64,000 bases of DNA, from positions 992,001-1,056,000 of the forward strand of contig JAACJP010000002.1 of the NCBI GenBank assembly GCA_013368375.1, read 5' to 3'. The DNA is from Tricholomella constricta. Its lineage: Eukaryota; Basidiomycota; Agaricomycetes; Agaricales; Lyophyllaceae. The position numbers and the translations under genes are program-made. Below, in pieces: positions 23,950 through 34,794 of this stretch. The notes beneath the pieces were generated by a model. That model saw only the letters and a list, made by a program, of their open reading frames with translations, had not been told where the DNA came from and did not search any database. How positions within the stretch are numbered: the first letter of the stretch is position 1; each line of letters begins with the position of its first letter.

Positions 23950-25447
23950 TTACAGTCGTTTCCAAGTCTGTAGGTTGTTGATAGTCCAGTAGCCATCGAG
24001 AATCTGGCCGTGCTTGCCCATCCATTGCCACCGTCGGTTAGGATGCACAGCCGTGTTCGGGTGCAACGAGATACCTCTCCGCGCGAGCTCGGCGATGATT
24101 TTCGCGATATTGCGGCTATCCTGTAATCAATCGGGTTTAATGTTAGAACATTTGTCTTTAGAACGGATACCGTGTAAAACTGACGTCGATACCACTATGC
24201 TGCCTGCCTTCAAAGCTTGGCAGACCGAGGGCTTTCAGCTGGGCTGGTATGTTCAAGGTCCGTCGCCTCGGACCGTCCCACCCCTGTCAAACATTAGTGC
24301 CATATTCTTTGAATGGAATTGACTAGGTATACACACTCGGGTCGAGGGCGAGTACTTCGGTAGTTCGCACGAATGCAGCCAGTCCAAAACAGAGGTCCGC
24401 ACATCGAGAACATCGCCTTGGATCCAATGTGGCATGGGGATCTGGTATTTCAGATGAGGAGGATCCTTCTTGGATACATCAAATGAAGAATGTGCTCGGG
24501 CGCTAACCTTTGATATGAAACATTGCTTTACAACGAAGTCGCGTACGTCGAAAGGGCCATCACTGCACCAACAGAACCGAACAAGGTGTTCTCCAGTGTC
24601 CTCATCAACCAATTCATGCTCAATCATGAACTCCTCGAAAGATGCCAACACGTCGGGGAATGAAGGCGCGGAATCTACTTGTTCCTAACGTCGGAATTGA
24701 AGGTCGGCGAACTCGGTACAGCATGTGAAGAATGTGAGAAAACATGACTGACCTGAGTGATGCCAGTGAGGTCTGTGCAAAATTGCGATAGGATAGGCTG
24801 CCATGTGGGCTTGACGAAGCTGCGAAACTCCGCCACGACCTCCAACTGGCTGGCTTTCTGATCGTCTGACCTGTCTTTCCACTGCATGAGGCAAACGGGG
24901 AATTCCTGGTAGAGCGCTTGAGCAGGGCCTGAAAGGGACATGTTCTTTCACGTACAATGATTTCGTTGGGAAAGTTGAAGTCGGTGCCCTGATGGCACGT
25001 CGCCTCGACGTCGAGCACGAGAAACGCTTCATAAGGCTGTTTGGCCGTGAGCGGAGGTGATGGAGAAGAGACGGGGAGAGAAATGAGCCCTTTCTTTGCA
25101 AAACGGGCCTGGCGCGTGTACCTCATGGGTTGCACAGGGGGTGATGATACAGATGGAAAACTGTCAAGAGAGGAGTCCAAAAATGGCCTGCGGCGTCGAA
25201 TGCGTGCGAAGATGTCGCCTAGAGAGAACCTGGGCAGGGCCTGGTGGGAAGGGGTCGTCTGGAGGTGCTCAGATGGGCGATTGGGATTACTGCGCGAGTG
25301 TTTGAGAAGAAACCCTTTATAGTACCATCGCAAAAGGCACGTTGCCGCAATTAGTGCCGCACAAATGATCCAATTCTCAGCAATGACCCTGAGAGCCAGA
25401 TCGAGAGACGGGAGAGTCCACAGGCCATCGAGGACTGCAGGGAGCAT
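23950..25447 (-). CDS. ERI1-type DEDDh 3'-5' exonuclease with membrane anchor
   Basis: 3'-5' exoribonuclease of the ERI1/3'hExo family, which trims histone mRNA, 5.8S rRNA and small RNAs in other eukaryotes. DEDDh residues are visible: LVLDVEATC (D, E), FCWCSDGPFDVRDF (D) and GRQHSGIDDSRNIAKIIAEL (H and D). The substrate-strand region FPNEIIEFPVCLMQW and the ending WTINNLQTWKRL also fit. Before the nuclease domain is a single hydrophobic segment WIICAALIAATCLLRWYY and a basic, Ser/Pro-rich linker, unlike the SAP-domain N-terminus of animal ERI1. Introns are needed near 24950, 24700, 24490, 24330 and 24180. An alternative upstream ATG at 25519 would add 24 residues; a GTAAGT just after it could instead be a 5'UTR donor. 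Confidence 0.82.
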
Positions 25448-25621
25448 GCTACGCGCGAGAAATGGTCTGAATTGCGCGAGACTTACGCTGTAGATGAATG
25501 GAGCTCCATTGAAGAGCATTTAAGCCCCTCTAATTTAGCACATCACGTGAAGCACTCCAGATATTTCTGCCAACTTGAACCTGCTTTTCGCTTTCCTTTG
25601 AATCCTTCCATTCATCTCACC

Positions 25622-26772
25622 ATGAACCGAGGAGGTGACGACTTGGAAGATGATTTCGTGATAGACGACCTCGTGGCTCTCTCCGAAGAAGAGGCTGCGC
25701 CTGACGGAGCGTTCTTTTCCGACGACAACGACAACGACGCCAGTGCAGACGAAGATGCCACCAACGAAGATCTACAGACCAGCGCAAATGCCGGCGATGA
25801 AGCAGCCCTGGCAAAAAAGCGAAAAAGACGAGAGAAGGAGAAAGAGCGCAAGACGAAGGTCCGTCGACAATTCCCCTGTAAAAGATATTGATCTCAGCCA
25901 CTCAAAACTAGAAACGCAAACTTGCGGAAAGTGTAACCGACGAAGTCCAGCAATCGGTTGTCGCCCATTCGCCCAACGAACTTGCGGCCTTCCTTGCGTC
26001 TAAGCAGGCCTCGACGTTTTCAGAGGTGACGGCAATCGAACTCGAGGATATGCGAATACCAGGTGCGCACCAGAACCGTGCCACGTCGAAGGATATTGTT
26101 AAATTGACAGGCAGACAGCATCATCTATAGCGGATACTACTTCGTGGACTGCACCTCGGACACTGGACCAACTGGTGGATTTTATAATCAAAAGTGTGTT
26201 TGTGTTACTTTCCTTCTTTTATATCCTATGAATCAGCTGTCTAACGACGGCTAATGTGCAGCAACACCAACACTTCACAAACGGTTGTCACAAAAATCCA
26301 AAAATAACGGTTCGCCAACAATGCTTTTTGTTACTGGGGCTGCCTTACGAGTCGCGGACGTCACACGAGTTTTGAAAGACAAGAGGCTACGAGGCGATAA
26401 GGGTGGCGAGGTCGCCAAACTGTTTGCAAAGCACTTCAAGCTAGCCGAACACGTTGCATACCTGAGACGGACCAAAGTGGGTGCTGCCGTGGGTACGCCA
26501 GGTCGGATAGGAAAATTGCTTTGCGAGACAGGTGAGCGTTTCGGGTCAATAACCCATTGCACAAATACTGAACAGCCACGTTACTACTCCAAGATGCGCT
26601 TACCGTCTCCGCTCTGTCGCACATAATTTTGGACGCCACATATCAAGATTCCAAAAAGCGGACGCTGCTGGATATCCCAGAGACCAGGGATGAAGTTTTC
26701 AAGACGTTGTTGGGTGGAACAGAGGTGCAAAAGGCAATCAAGGAGGGAAAGATTCAAGTGGTCTTGTTCTAG
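25622..26772 (+). CDS. CMS1: Cms1-like ribosome biogenesis protein
   Basis: Homologue of yeast Cms1 / human CMSS1, a nucleolar protein of the small-subunit processome with a DEAD-helicase-like fold. An acidic N-terminus (DDLEDDFVIDDL, FFSDDNDNDASADEDA) leads to a Lys/Arg stretch KKRKRREKEKERK. Later exons read ESVTDEVQQSVVAHSPNELA and FLASKQASTFSEVTAIELED, then KNNGSPTMLFVTGAALRVAD, KLFAKHFKLAEHVAYLRR, VGTPGRIGKLL and SHIILDATYQDSKKRTLLDI. GTPGRI is the helicase-like motif seen in this family. Four introns are inferred; the stop at 26772 is only 50 bp from the end of the convergent mL60 gene. Confidence 0.88.
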
Positions 26773-26821
26773 AGTGACTTCAGAAAGTCGAATTACGCGA
26801 TTTGTGTACAGTAACAAACGA

Positions 26822-27289
26822 CTAGAAACCCTTTGGATTGGTCCTGAGCGTAAGCTGGAAGCACGAATTATCCGTCACTACCCTCGTGCAAAATGCTGAT
26901 CACGCACCCTTGTCCACTTGGGGACCTTGTGGATGCCCTTGCGGTAGCCTTTGACATTGGGGCTGAATATTGTATACTTGTCTCGCGCAGGCATCTCGTG
27001 TTCTTTTGGCAGCTCCAGTGCGTGGGCCTACACACAATTAGGTTGAACTGAGATAGGAGAAGAGATATACGCACCAAAGCACCGCATTGAACCCCACTTG
27101 CTCTCACCGCCTCAATAACTGCATCTACTTTCTTCAGTCTAGACCGCGCATTCGCTTTCCGAGTTGGCGATAGTTTCCACGGCGTCTTCCTGTTGTGGTG
27201 TTTGATTTGAATTTCGACAGAATCAAGAGGTAAGCTCACCAAAGAAGACCGCTGAGATTTACATGAGACGGTCGAAACGCGCCGAACAT
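26822..27289 (-). CDS. MRPL31: Mitochondrial ribosomal protein mL60 (MRPL31)
   Basis: Fungal-specific large-subunit mitoribosome protein. Four exons give about 103 residues: MFGAFRPSHVNLSGLLW, then KTPWKLSPTRKANARSRLKK, VDAVIEAVRASGV, then ELPKEHEMPARDKYTIFSP, KGYRKGIHKVPKWTR and a last small exon TNPKGF before TAG. The WK.P..LS..RKA..R.RL..VD core and the GYRKG.HKVPKWTR..NP ending are diagnostic. All three junctions use GT-AG and restore the frame. It is head-to-head with SF3A1, with 123 bp between start codons. Confidence 0.92.
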
Positions 27290-27412
27290 GTGTGCTGTTG
27301 GTCGGAAGAGCAAGCAAGCAAGTTTCGGCAGAGAAGAATATTTAACCGTGGGAACTTGGGACAGGTTGCAAATTCTGAGTTGCCGACTTCGTTTCACGCC
27401 TTCGACCCAACC

Positions 27413-30095
27413 ATGACTACGCTCGTCGAGCCTGCGCTCGTCGCACCCAACGGCATCCACCAAAATGGCGTCCCCGACATCCAGATGGAGTTTGTCTCCG
27501 GAGGCGGTTCTTTGAGGTTCTCCAGCGGCCTCATTCTTCCCCCGCCTGAAATCAAGTGTGAGTCTCCCCACTAGAAACATCCAGGTTATGCACCATTAAT
27601 ACTTTTGTTATTATTCAGCCGTCATTGACAGGACTGCCCTCTTCGTCGCGCGCTCCGCCAACCCACCGCAATTCGAGGACAAAATCCGCGAAGGCCAGCG
27701 GACAGACCCCAAATTCTCGTTCCTTAACCCAGCCGACCCGTACCATGCGTACTACCGCCACCGGATGGACAGAATCAACCGTGGGGAGGTGGACGAAGTG
27801 TCGCCTGAGAAGGATGGCAAGACGGAGGGCGAAGCTGAGCCCGCTGAGAAGATTGATGTCGGCGTGGAGCCTCCGCCTCCGGAGTTCATTATGGACCTGC
27901 CGAACATCAGCAGCATTGACCTGTGCGTCCTGTCATCCATGTTCGCTGTACTTGTTCCTAATTGGATTGGATGCAGTGATATTATGAAATTGACTGCGCT
28001 CTTTACCGCCCGCCGCGGCCGAAGCTTCCTCGCGAACCTCTCCGCACGTGAAGGACGCAACTACCAGTTCGATTTCCTCCGCCCTACGCACTCGCTGTTC
28101 GGGTATTTCAACCGGTTGGTGGAGCAGTACACAAAAATACTACACCCTAACAAGGAGATGCTGGAACAGCTGAAGGAGCGGACACAGGAGGATGCGCGAT
28201 GGACGACGCTGGAGAATGCAAGGAGGCATGCGAAATGGGAGAAGAACAAGCGCGAGAAGGATAAGAAGCGAGAGGACGATCAGGAGGCTGAACGAAGTGA
28301 GTCGCTATCTTTCTTTGTTCAAAGCTTTTGGTTGAATACTTTGCTACGTGCTTCCCCTAGTTGCGTTTGCCGAGATCGACTGGCATGATTATGCTATTGT
28401 GCAAACGATCGAATTCACCGTTGCTGACGCCAACTCGGAGCTGCCTCCTCCAATGAGCGTCCAAGAGGTGGAAAACATGACGTTGGCCCAGAAGAGAATG
28501 GCAGCAATGATCATGGAAAATACTGCGGAGGACGTCGAGGCTCATCGAGCTCGCCAGGCTGCTGCAGAAGCAGAGGCGGCTGCGGCGGTTGGAGGTGCTG
28601 GAATTGGAGGGGACGACGACGCGGCTATGGAAGAGAGTGACGAGGAGACTGAGGATGTCCAGAGAAAGCAAAAACGGGAAGAGGAAGAGCGTGCTAGGGA
28701 GATCGCTCGTGCTCAGGCATTGCAGGCGAGCTCAGTCAACACTGCTGGTCCTATGAAGATTCGGACGGATTATGTTCCCAAACGTGAGTGCCTTCTCCAA
28801 TTGCCGCTTTGTCGCTATCTGAGCTGACATTGGTCTGTCCATAGTGGACAAGAAGGGTGCTAAGACTGCTATGACGACTTGCACAATCTGTGGGCAACAA
28901 ATCGCCGTCGACGAACTGCAGGAGCACATGCGTATCGAGCTCTTGGATCCTCGGTGGAAGGAACAGCGCGATGTTCTGGAAGCCCGCAAAGCCCAAGCCT
29001 CAGAATTACAACGAGGTGCAAACGTCGTGTCATCGCTCAAAAACCTTGCTCGTACGCGTGTGGATATCTTCGGTGCGGAGGCGGACGAGGAGCGGAGAAA
29101 GCGAGAGGAGGAAGAACAGCGCGAGAAGCGCAAAGAGAGGGAGAAAGTGGTTTGGGATGGTCACACCGCTTCGAAGGCCAACACGCTGGACAAGTTTTCT
29201 ACGAATGTCAACTTCGACGAACAGATCGCAGCCATCCATCGTGCGAAAGGTCTTGGACCGTGAGTGTCCCTGTGCTACGAGTGTTTCTTTTGTTAATATG
29301 CTTCCGAAACAGTCAAGAGGCCAACGCTATCGGGCCTGGTATTGGACCTGCAGCTATTCCTCCGCCGCTTGCCACACTGCCACCCGCACCTGCATCCCTT
29401 CCAGCTCCTCCCCAAGCGGCCGGGGCTTACCAGGCTGCCACAATCTCCTCAGGCCCACAGCCAGCGTCTGTCTACGCAAACCAACCGCCACCGGTCATGT
29501 TGCCACCCTTGCACTATCAGGGTATGGACGCAGCCCAGCCCTTTGGGTATCAGCCCCCTGCTCCCGGTATGCACCCATCGCGCCAAGCCGCCCTAGCTGC
29601 TGCCAATGGGGCACTCCAGGCGCAAGCTGGCCAAGTCCGGTCTGCGGATGAGATGGAGGGTGGCGCGGATGAAATGCCTCCGGCTAAGCGCCAGCGGGTT
29701 GCAAAACTGCCAGGCGGTCAACTCTATCCGGAGGCCGACTGGATCGCGATGCATCCAGTGAGTTCATTCTCTTAATCTCTAATCCTAAAGTAACTTTACT
29801 GACCGTGCACCACCAGCACCCCATTTCACTTCGCGTACAGCTCCCGGATGACGCGACGAAGCCCGAATGGAAGCTCAATGGAAGCGTGACCACGATTCCG
29901 GACCTGCCCCTTGACTTGCTTGTGTCGACTCTGCGCGATCGCATTTTGCGGCACATTGACAGCACGGTTGGCGCCTCGCGCATTAGGCTGTCGTATGATG
30001 GCAAGATGCTCACGAACTCTTCGTCGATTGCGAGTTACAACCTGGAAGACGAGGACTTGCTGGTATTCAGTCTGAGAGATGTCAAGAAGAAGTGA
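27413..30095 (+). CDS. PRP21: Splicing factor 3A subunit 1 (Prp21/SAP114)
   Basis: U2 snRNP SF3a subunit needed for branch-site recognition. Order seen: N-terminus with PPPEIKSVIDRTALFVARSA and FSFLNPADPYHAYYRHRM (first SURP), DIMKLTALFTARRGRSFLAN and FDFLRPTHSLFGYFNRLVEQ (second SURP), a charged helix, IAFAEIDWHDYAIVQTIEF, the SF3A3/RNA-contact segment around KTAMTTCTICGQQI, KKRE-rich helices, a long Pro/Ala-rich stretch, and a C-terminal ubiquitin-like domain (SLRVQLPDDATKPEWKLNGS, RIRLSYDGKMLTNSSSIASY) ending DLLVFSLRDVKKK. About 790 residues after six introns. No defects. Confidence 0.95.
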
Positions 30096-30426
30096 ACGGA
30101 GCTTCCTCGGGAGAGTTTATTCTATTTCAATTTGTGTTATTATCAGTTGTACAATGATTGAGTGCTGCTATAATTTTGCTTTCCTACATACACTCCGTCT
30201 GAGTCGTGTTTTCAAGATATACAAGTACACTAAGATGTTGGTCGTCGTGAGTAAAAGATGGGAAGAAACTTTAAGTGGCGCTTCGTCTTCGTGAATATAA
30301 GCGATTGGCCATCTATGCCTGAGAATCGTGGATAATAAGGAACATCGAGTCGTCTGCCTGGGTCTTTCTCCCCTTGGATGCCGAATAAAGATAGAAATTT
30401 GAAACGTGGCGGCGGGGCTGCGCACT
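30096..30426. other. Convergent intergenic region
   Basis: Between the SF3A1 stop and the end of the minus-strand orphan gene. No additional feature seen. Confidence 0.5.
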
Positions 30427-30915
30427 CTAGGAACGAGCAAAGTACTCGCGGTCATCGACGCAGGGCGCGGACCGCACCCGGGGCTGCCCAGACCAAGACG
30501 GCGGGACTAGGTGGTTCGGCCGTCGCCACCGGACAAGTGGCGGGGATGGCGGTGCTTGAGATGGGCCTGTGCTGTTTGGTCTGAACGTCGAGGAATGCGC
30601 AGAGTCCTCAGAGGACTCTTCGGCAGAGGAGGGGCCCTGAGACGACATGTCAGAGGAGGTGGACAGCCGGGCCCGCTTTCTCTGTTCGTCCCGCGAATCG
30701 AGGGAGAGCGGCACGGTGTCCTGCAGCCACTGCTCGTCCTCCTCGCTGGGTTTGTGAGGCGCGGACAGGGTGCGCTGGAAAATGCTCTCGGGTGAATTGA
30801 GGTAAGGGGATTGGAGCAATGAGGGAGGAATGGGGATGTCGAGGGGTTGGGGTGGCAGCTGAAGAGATTTTCTACGGCTAAAGCGTTTTTTGGACGGGAC
30901 ATGGGTGTTGGCCAT
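30427..30915 (-). CDS. Small Ser/Pro-rich protein of unknown function
   Basis: Intronless 162-residue frame beginning MANTHVPSKKRFSRRKSLQL. It has a basic N-terminal block, then PLDIPIPPSLLQSPYLNSPE, an EEDEQWLQDTVPLSLDSRDE segment, KRARLSTSSD and a disordered tail with SSAEESSED. No domain is recognised. The ordered segments with TLSAPHKPSEEDEQWLQ look selected rather than random, and this ATG is preferred over one 38 codons upstream that would add a low-complexity leader. It could be a regulatory or nuclear protein, but this is only composition. Confidence 0.55.
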   Translation of the reverse strand: MANTHVPSKKRFSRRKSLQLPPQPLDIPIPPSLLQSPYLNSPESIFQRTLSAPHKPSEEDEQWLQDTVPLSLDSRDEQRKRARLSTSSDMSSQGPSSAEESSEDSAHSSTFRPNSTGPSQAPPSPPLVRWRRPNHLVPPSWSGQPRVRSAPCVDDREYFARS

Positions 30916-31273
30916 GAACGAGGATGGCGCAAAGGGAGAGGAGGATAAGGTAGAGAATGGTGGCGCAGATGTAGCGCAAGGTGGGAAAGGGTGGCAGCGA
31001 CGGTGGCTACGCGAAGCTGGTTCGAGCACTTCACGCAGCCTTTATATCAGCGAGCGAATGTATTGTGTGCGATCGGTAAACGCGTTTGTCACGGTGTCTC
31101 GTCTCGGCTGCTTGCGCTCGATCACCCTTGCCGCCCGATATCCCGCCTCGGACTCATTGTCGCTGACCATCTCAAAAAAAAAGGGGTCGTCGTTGCTACC
31201 ATATCTTACACTAATCTGAGTACAATCCGATGATAACCAGACAGCAAATACAATTCTACAGATAACAACCACC

Positions 31274-32568
31274 TCATACCATCCTACGGCATATTATCCC
31301 CAGCGCGATCACGAACAGCATGCAGATAGCACCGTCGACCAACAGGAGGGGAGGTTTCTGTGTCCTCGGTCGCCCTTCCGGCGCGAGGGGCGCCGCAGCA
31401 GCCGGGGTCTCAACTGCAGCACGTGCAATAAACGGTGCTGGACGTGCATGGAGTGCAGCAGCAGTAGAACCCGAGGGCATCAGAGTATCGATGCTGTGCA
31501 TGGCTTCCACTTGAGGTTCAGGATGAATATCGGAGGATCGTGCTGATGAAGGTGTAATGACGGGAGGTGCCTCCGCTGGCACCGACTCCGATGGTGTGCG
31601 GGCCATCGGTGTTTCTGGGGCGACCGCGCCCAACGTCGTGAGTGCTAGTACCGTAACATTGGAGATGTTACCGTTTGCGGAAGGAGGGTCTGGGAGCAGA
31701 TCTAGATTAGATTCCTTGCAGTGCGGACAAACCCATTCTCGTGACCTCGAATATGAGGATGAGAACTCGAATTGTGAGATAAAAGTTGAAAGGCCTACAG
31801 AGCTGCTAATCGTTTTCGTTCCCCGGATGGGTATTCGATCGATCCTACACCAACTGCATTTTGCCCCTTGAGAGGAAAGAAACCCTGAAGCCCGATAATG
31901 GCTGAAGTTCGGGTAAGCGATGAGGCTATAGCCCAAGCTGAACACACATGACACACCTGTTCTAACACCCCATGCTGGTTGCCACAACTCCTCGTGGTCT
32001 AGAAGCCTGAATTAATGACACCTTCCGACAGTCGATCACGAGTCGTGCTCACAGTTCGTGAAGCTGATGCAAATCTGCAGGGATTGGAAGGTAAGGATAT
32101 CAGTAATTCCAGAATACAAATGTGTTCCTCACCTTGGTGTTGAGCTCGAATCTGCCGTTCGGCGTAAGCATCATGATCGACGGTGGACGAAATGGATATT
32201 CGGCGGGCAGGAGAATGCGGAAGTGATACAGTCCTCCTTCAAAGTCGGTTCCCACAGGCCCACGAAGTGTACAATGCCATTCCTGAAATTCGATTGAGCG
32301 ACTGGATATTAGTTGATATTAAATCACCAACGAAGATATCATCCTGAGATAAACATCCTATGAGTTTCAACGAGCAGAAACACATGTCGTAAGGCTGCGC
32401 ACCTCTAACGGCGCCGCAGAATAGTCAGTGCTGGGGTCGTTCGCCAGTTCCTTCGCCTCCTGCATTATCCGCTTGACCGCTGGGAAGATCATGTTTAGCG
32501 CCGCGGCACCTGGGAGTGGATTTAACCCGCTCACCAGAGTTGTTCTTGTTCAGCGATGTGGCAGCCAT
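31274..32568 (-). CDS. UBC6: Tail-anchored E2 ubiquitin-conjugating enzyme (UBC6/UBE2J type)
   Basis: Endoplasmic-reticulum E2 of the ERAD pathway. Exons read MAATSLNKNNSAVKRIMQEA, then ELANDPSTDYSAAPLEEW, then FRILLPAEYPFRPPSIMMLT and NGRFELNTKICISFTN, with the catalytic Cys inside KICIS. HEELWQPAWGVRT follows, as in UBE2J1 enzymes, which lack the classical HPN. After GFFPLKGQNAVGVGSIEYPS and RLAALSREWVCPHCKESNL comes a long Ala/Pro-rich linker and one C-terminal membrane helix LLLVDGAICMLFVIALGII with a short RRMV lumenal end. Several small introns, including one in the linker entry, were resolved by frame. Divergent from the mS37 gene by 181 bp. Confidence 0.9.
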
Positions 32569-32749
32569 TGTTAACAGCTCTACAGTTCGACGTTGAGAAG
32601 ACAGAGGTGGGTAACAGTTACCGGGTAAGCAGGTTGAACGGCAAAACCATTGACGTGGAGGAATTGGAAATACATCACGTGCCACACAGTGAACTTTGGA
32701 GAATTTTGCCAACGCTCTGGTCGGACGCGGGCCATCCTGCTCGGCAGAC

Positions 32750-33112
32750 ATGACAATACACATCAAGAACCTCAAAGTTCGACCCCGTAAAAGTCCGTCT
32801 TTTCCCCCAGCTTTACCCCGAAACAGACGTCTCACCCACTACAAGATGCGACAAACAACATGTGCGGAACACAGCTAGCTGCCATGCTCGGCTGCTGGGC
32901 TGCGACAAACGACCTAAAGTCGACAGGTGTGTGCCAGGAGTCGGCGCAGGCTTTATTCCAGTGCATGCGCACGACCGTATGTCTCGCTTCATTGACCTCC
33001 GTTTCAAACTTCTCACTCATACCTCCTCTCCATTCCTCAGCCGCTTCCGAAGAAACAGCCCAAGCCTGCCATTAATTACCATCTCGCTAGACTGGGCAAG
33101 AGGATACAGTAA
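32750..33112 (+). CDS. MRP10: Mitochondrial small-subunit ribosomal protein mS37 (Mrp10)
   Basis: CHCH-domain mitoribosome protein. The first exon reads MTIHIKNLKVRP, the middle exon MCGTQLAAMLGCWAATNDL with twin CX9C motifs (C-GTQLAAMLG-C and C-QESAQALFQ-C), and the final exon TPLPKKQPKPAINYHLARLG ending KRIQ before TAA. The AINYHLARL block is typical of Mrp10. About 85 residues. The first intron can use two acceptors (CCCCCAG or CACTACAAG), both in frame, so the N-terminal linker length is uncertain. Confidence 0.88.
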
Positions 33113-33120
33113 TTGCACAC

Positions 33121-33900
33121 TTAATATAATGTTCTGGCATGGTCTACCGCCTGAAAATCTTTGTTGGCAGTCACTGCGCCTCGGACTTCGGCCCTCAGAC
33201 GCTTAACTCCTTCCAAATAATCCTGACATGTGTGAGATTTGGGGGTGACTTTTGAGCTTCATGACATACAATAATTTTTGCAAACGGTCGGCGAAGAACA
33301 AGCTTGACGTATGCACTGAGGTTGTCGTCATACATGGCTTCTGCTTGTCTCGAGAAGACCACCATTGAGCTAACCTCCATTTGAGACGTTTCCGCAATGA
33401 AGTCTTCTTAGATATGTGAATCTACAGAAGCGAAAGAAAACCAATATAACGTCCATATACATTTTGAACGATTGTCTTCAAAATCGTTTTTTTGGAGTCT
33501 GGTACCGAGACTAGAGTTAATGCTAAATCATCAAATTGCCTACATGCGGTCTTTAGTTAACGCATTGTCAAGCCATGTTTTCAGTCCGGCAGGCACAAAA
33601 CCAAATATAAGGTCCATAGCACCGCGAATAAGTTTGACTGTAGCCTGAGGCTAGCAACACGGGCAGCTTGTCTTCGGAAATAGTTGTCAAGGCCCACATA
33701 GTCAGCGAAGGTAAGTGCAGCATTATTGATTTGAAGAAAGCCAGTGATGAATTCATCTTCATGATAATTTGCAGCTGCCAATTGCTCCAAAATAATGCCG
33801 AATGCCTGGAAGATGAATCACTCATCAGAGGACGGAAGCCCAAATAGACGTACTTCTGCGACTCGTAGATCACTGCTTCCAGATTGACGAGCACGGTGAG
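33121..33900 (-). pseudogene. Exocyst Sec3-like C-terminal fragment
   Basis: Short minus-strand gene remnant or truncated copy. The segment FIAETSQMEVSSM followed by RQAEAMYDDNLSAYVKLVLR and RPFAKII matches the C-terminal region of exocyst subunit Sec3, and an intron (GTATGTC...TGTCAG) leads to DYLEGVKRLRAEVRG, which diverges from Sec3 and stops at 33121. Upstream, TVLVNLEAVIYESQK and two further exon-like stretches (ANYHEDEFITGFLQINNAAL; IRGAMDLIFGFVPAGLKTWL) are open but in different frames. No ATG in frame is apparent, and the 5' end collides with the divergent orphan ORF at 33904. A complete Sec3 (over 1,000 residues) is not present here, so this is best read as a fragment. Confidence 0.42.
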
Positions 33901-33903
33901 GAC

Positions 33904-34305
33904 ATGTGGATGTGGCGAAAGCCTGAAACCGCTATCCCCAGCCTGGACCTGGATGATTATCGCCGGTACCGCGAGGGGCGACAGCAGGCGCTGCCTCTCG
34001 CCACCTCCTCGCCGCGCCGTTCAGTCGCTGGCTCCTCCGCTCTCCCGCTGATTGGAGGCTCCAGAAATCGCCCGCTTACGCGCTCCCGTGAACGCATCCG
34101 CCCGACAGAGGATGGCGGCGTAGAAGTATACAACTATGACAAAGGCCCCGAATATGAAGCGCGTCTGGCGAGGGAAGCAGAGATTGTTGAGGCGTGGAGG
34201 AAATTTAAGCCGCGGTCTGTCCCATCTCAAAGCGAGAAGGAGGTGCAGCTTGTGGGGGAGGGGGTGGCAGTGAGGATGGCCAGTGGATGGTACGGTAGGT
34301 GGTAA
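33904..34305 (+). CDS. Orphan ORF, basic 133-residue protein
   Basis: Single-exon frame MWMWRKPETAIPSLDLDDYR to VRMASGWYGRW. Composition is charged and protein-like (RPTEDGGVEVYNYDKGPEYE, ARLAREAEIVEAWRKFKPRS), with no recognised domain or membrane segment. The start is one of several possible Met codons near the edge of the Sec3-like fragment, and overlap with that fragment suggests one of the two is not expressed. Reported as hypothetical. Confidence 0.45.
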   Translation: MWMWRKPETAIPSLDLDDYRRYREGRQQALPLATSSPRRSVAGSSALPLIGGSRNRPLTRSRERIRPTEDGGVEVYNYDKGPEYEARLAREAEIVEAWRKFKPRSVPSQSEKEVQLVGEGVAVRMASGWYGRW

Positions 34306-34794
34306 TGAAGGGCTTGTGCGCCACCCTGGATTTTTTGTGTTCTTCGCCTCCTTTGTTCAGAGGTCGGCTTAGGGTCTCCAGCCTCGTTCCAGGTAATAGT
34401 ACATGCTGTTCTTTCAGCTTGTTTGTCTGCTGGACTGTCGCATTTGTTTTCTGTGTAAGATGGAAGGAAGCCATTTGCACCTGATTTCAGCAATTGACCT
34501 GCTGCTCAATGCTCGAGGACGCCAGTATTTTGGATATTTGAAATAATATTTGCCTATCGCCGTCATTCGAAAGTACTCTTGAGTCACGCATCATAGCCGT
34601 CATTAATAGGAGCTTAATTGTGTACCACATCCATGCCCGTCTTATTTATTCTCATCAACGTTCTCTTCCGTTTTGTCAACATTAATATCGGAGTCGATAG
34701 CTGCAAAACTGGCCCGTAAAATGAATGATCTTTGCATGGCTATGGGTAATCATTATGTTGTCGGACACATGGACTGAAGTTCCTGAAGCTCAAC
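34306..34794. other. Convergent intergenic region
   Basis: Between two orphan ORFs ending toward each other; AT-richer than the neighbouring genes. Nothing recognised. Confidence 0.4.

Noticed and set aside
28879..29775. 298-codon plus-strand frame
   Set aside because: Its first part is an off-frame reading of SF3A1; only the last portion, after an intron, belongs to the real protein.
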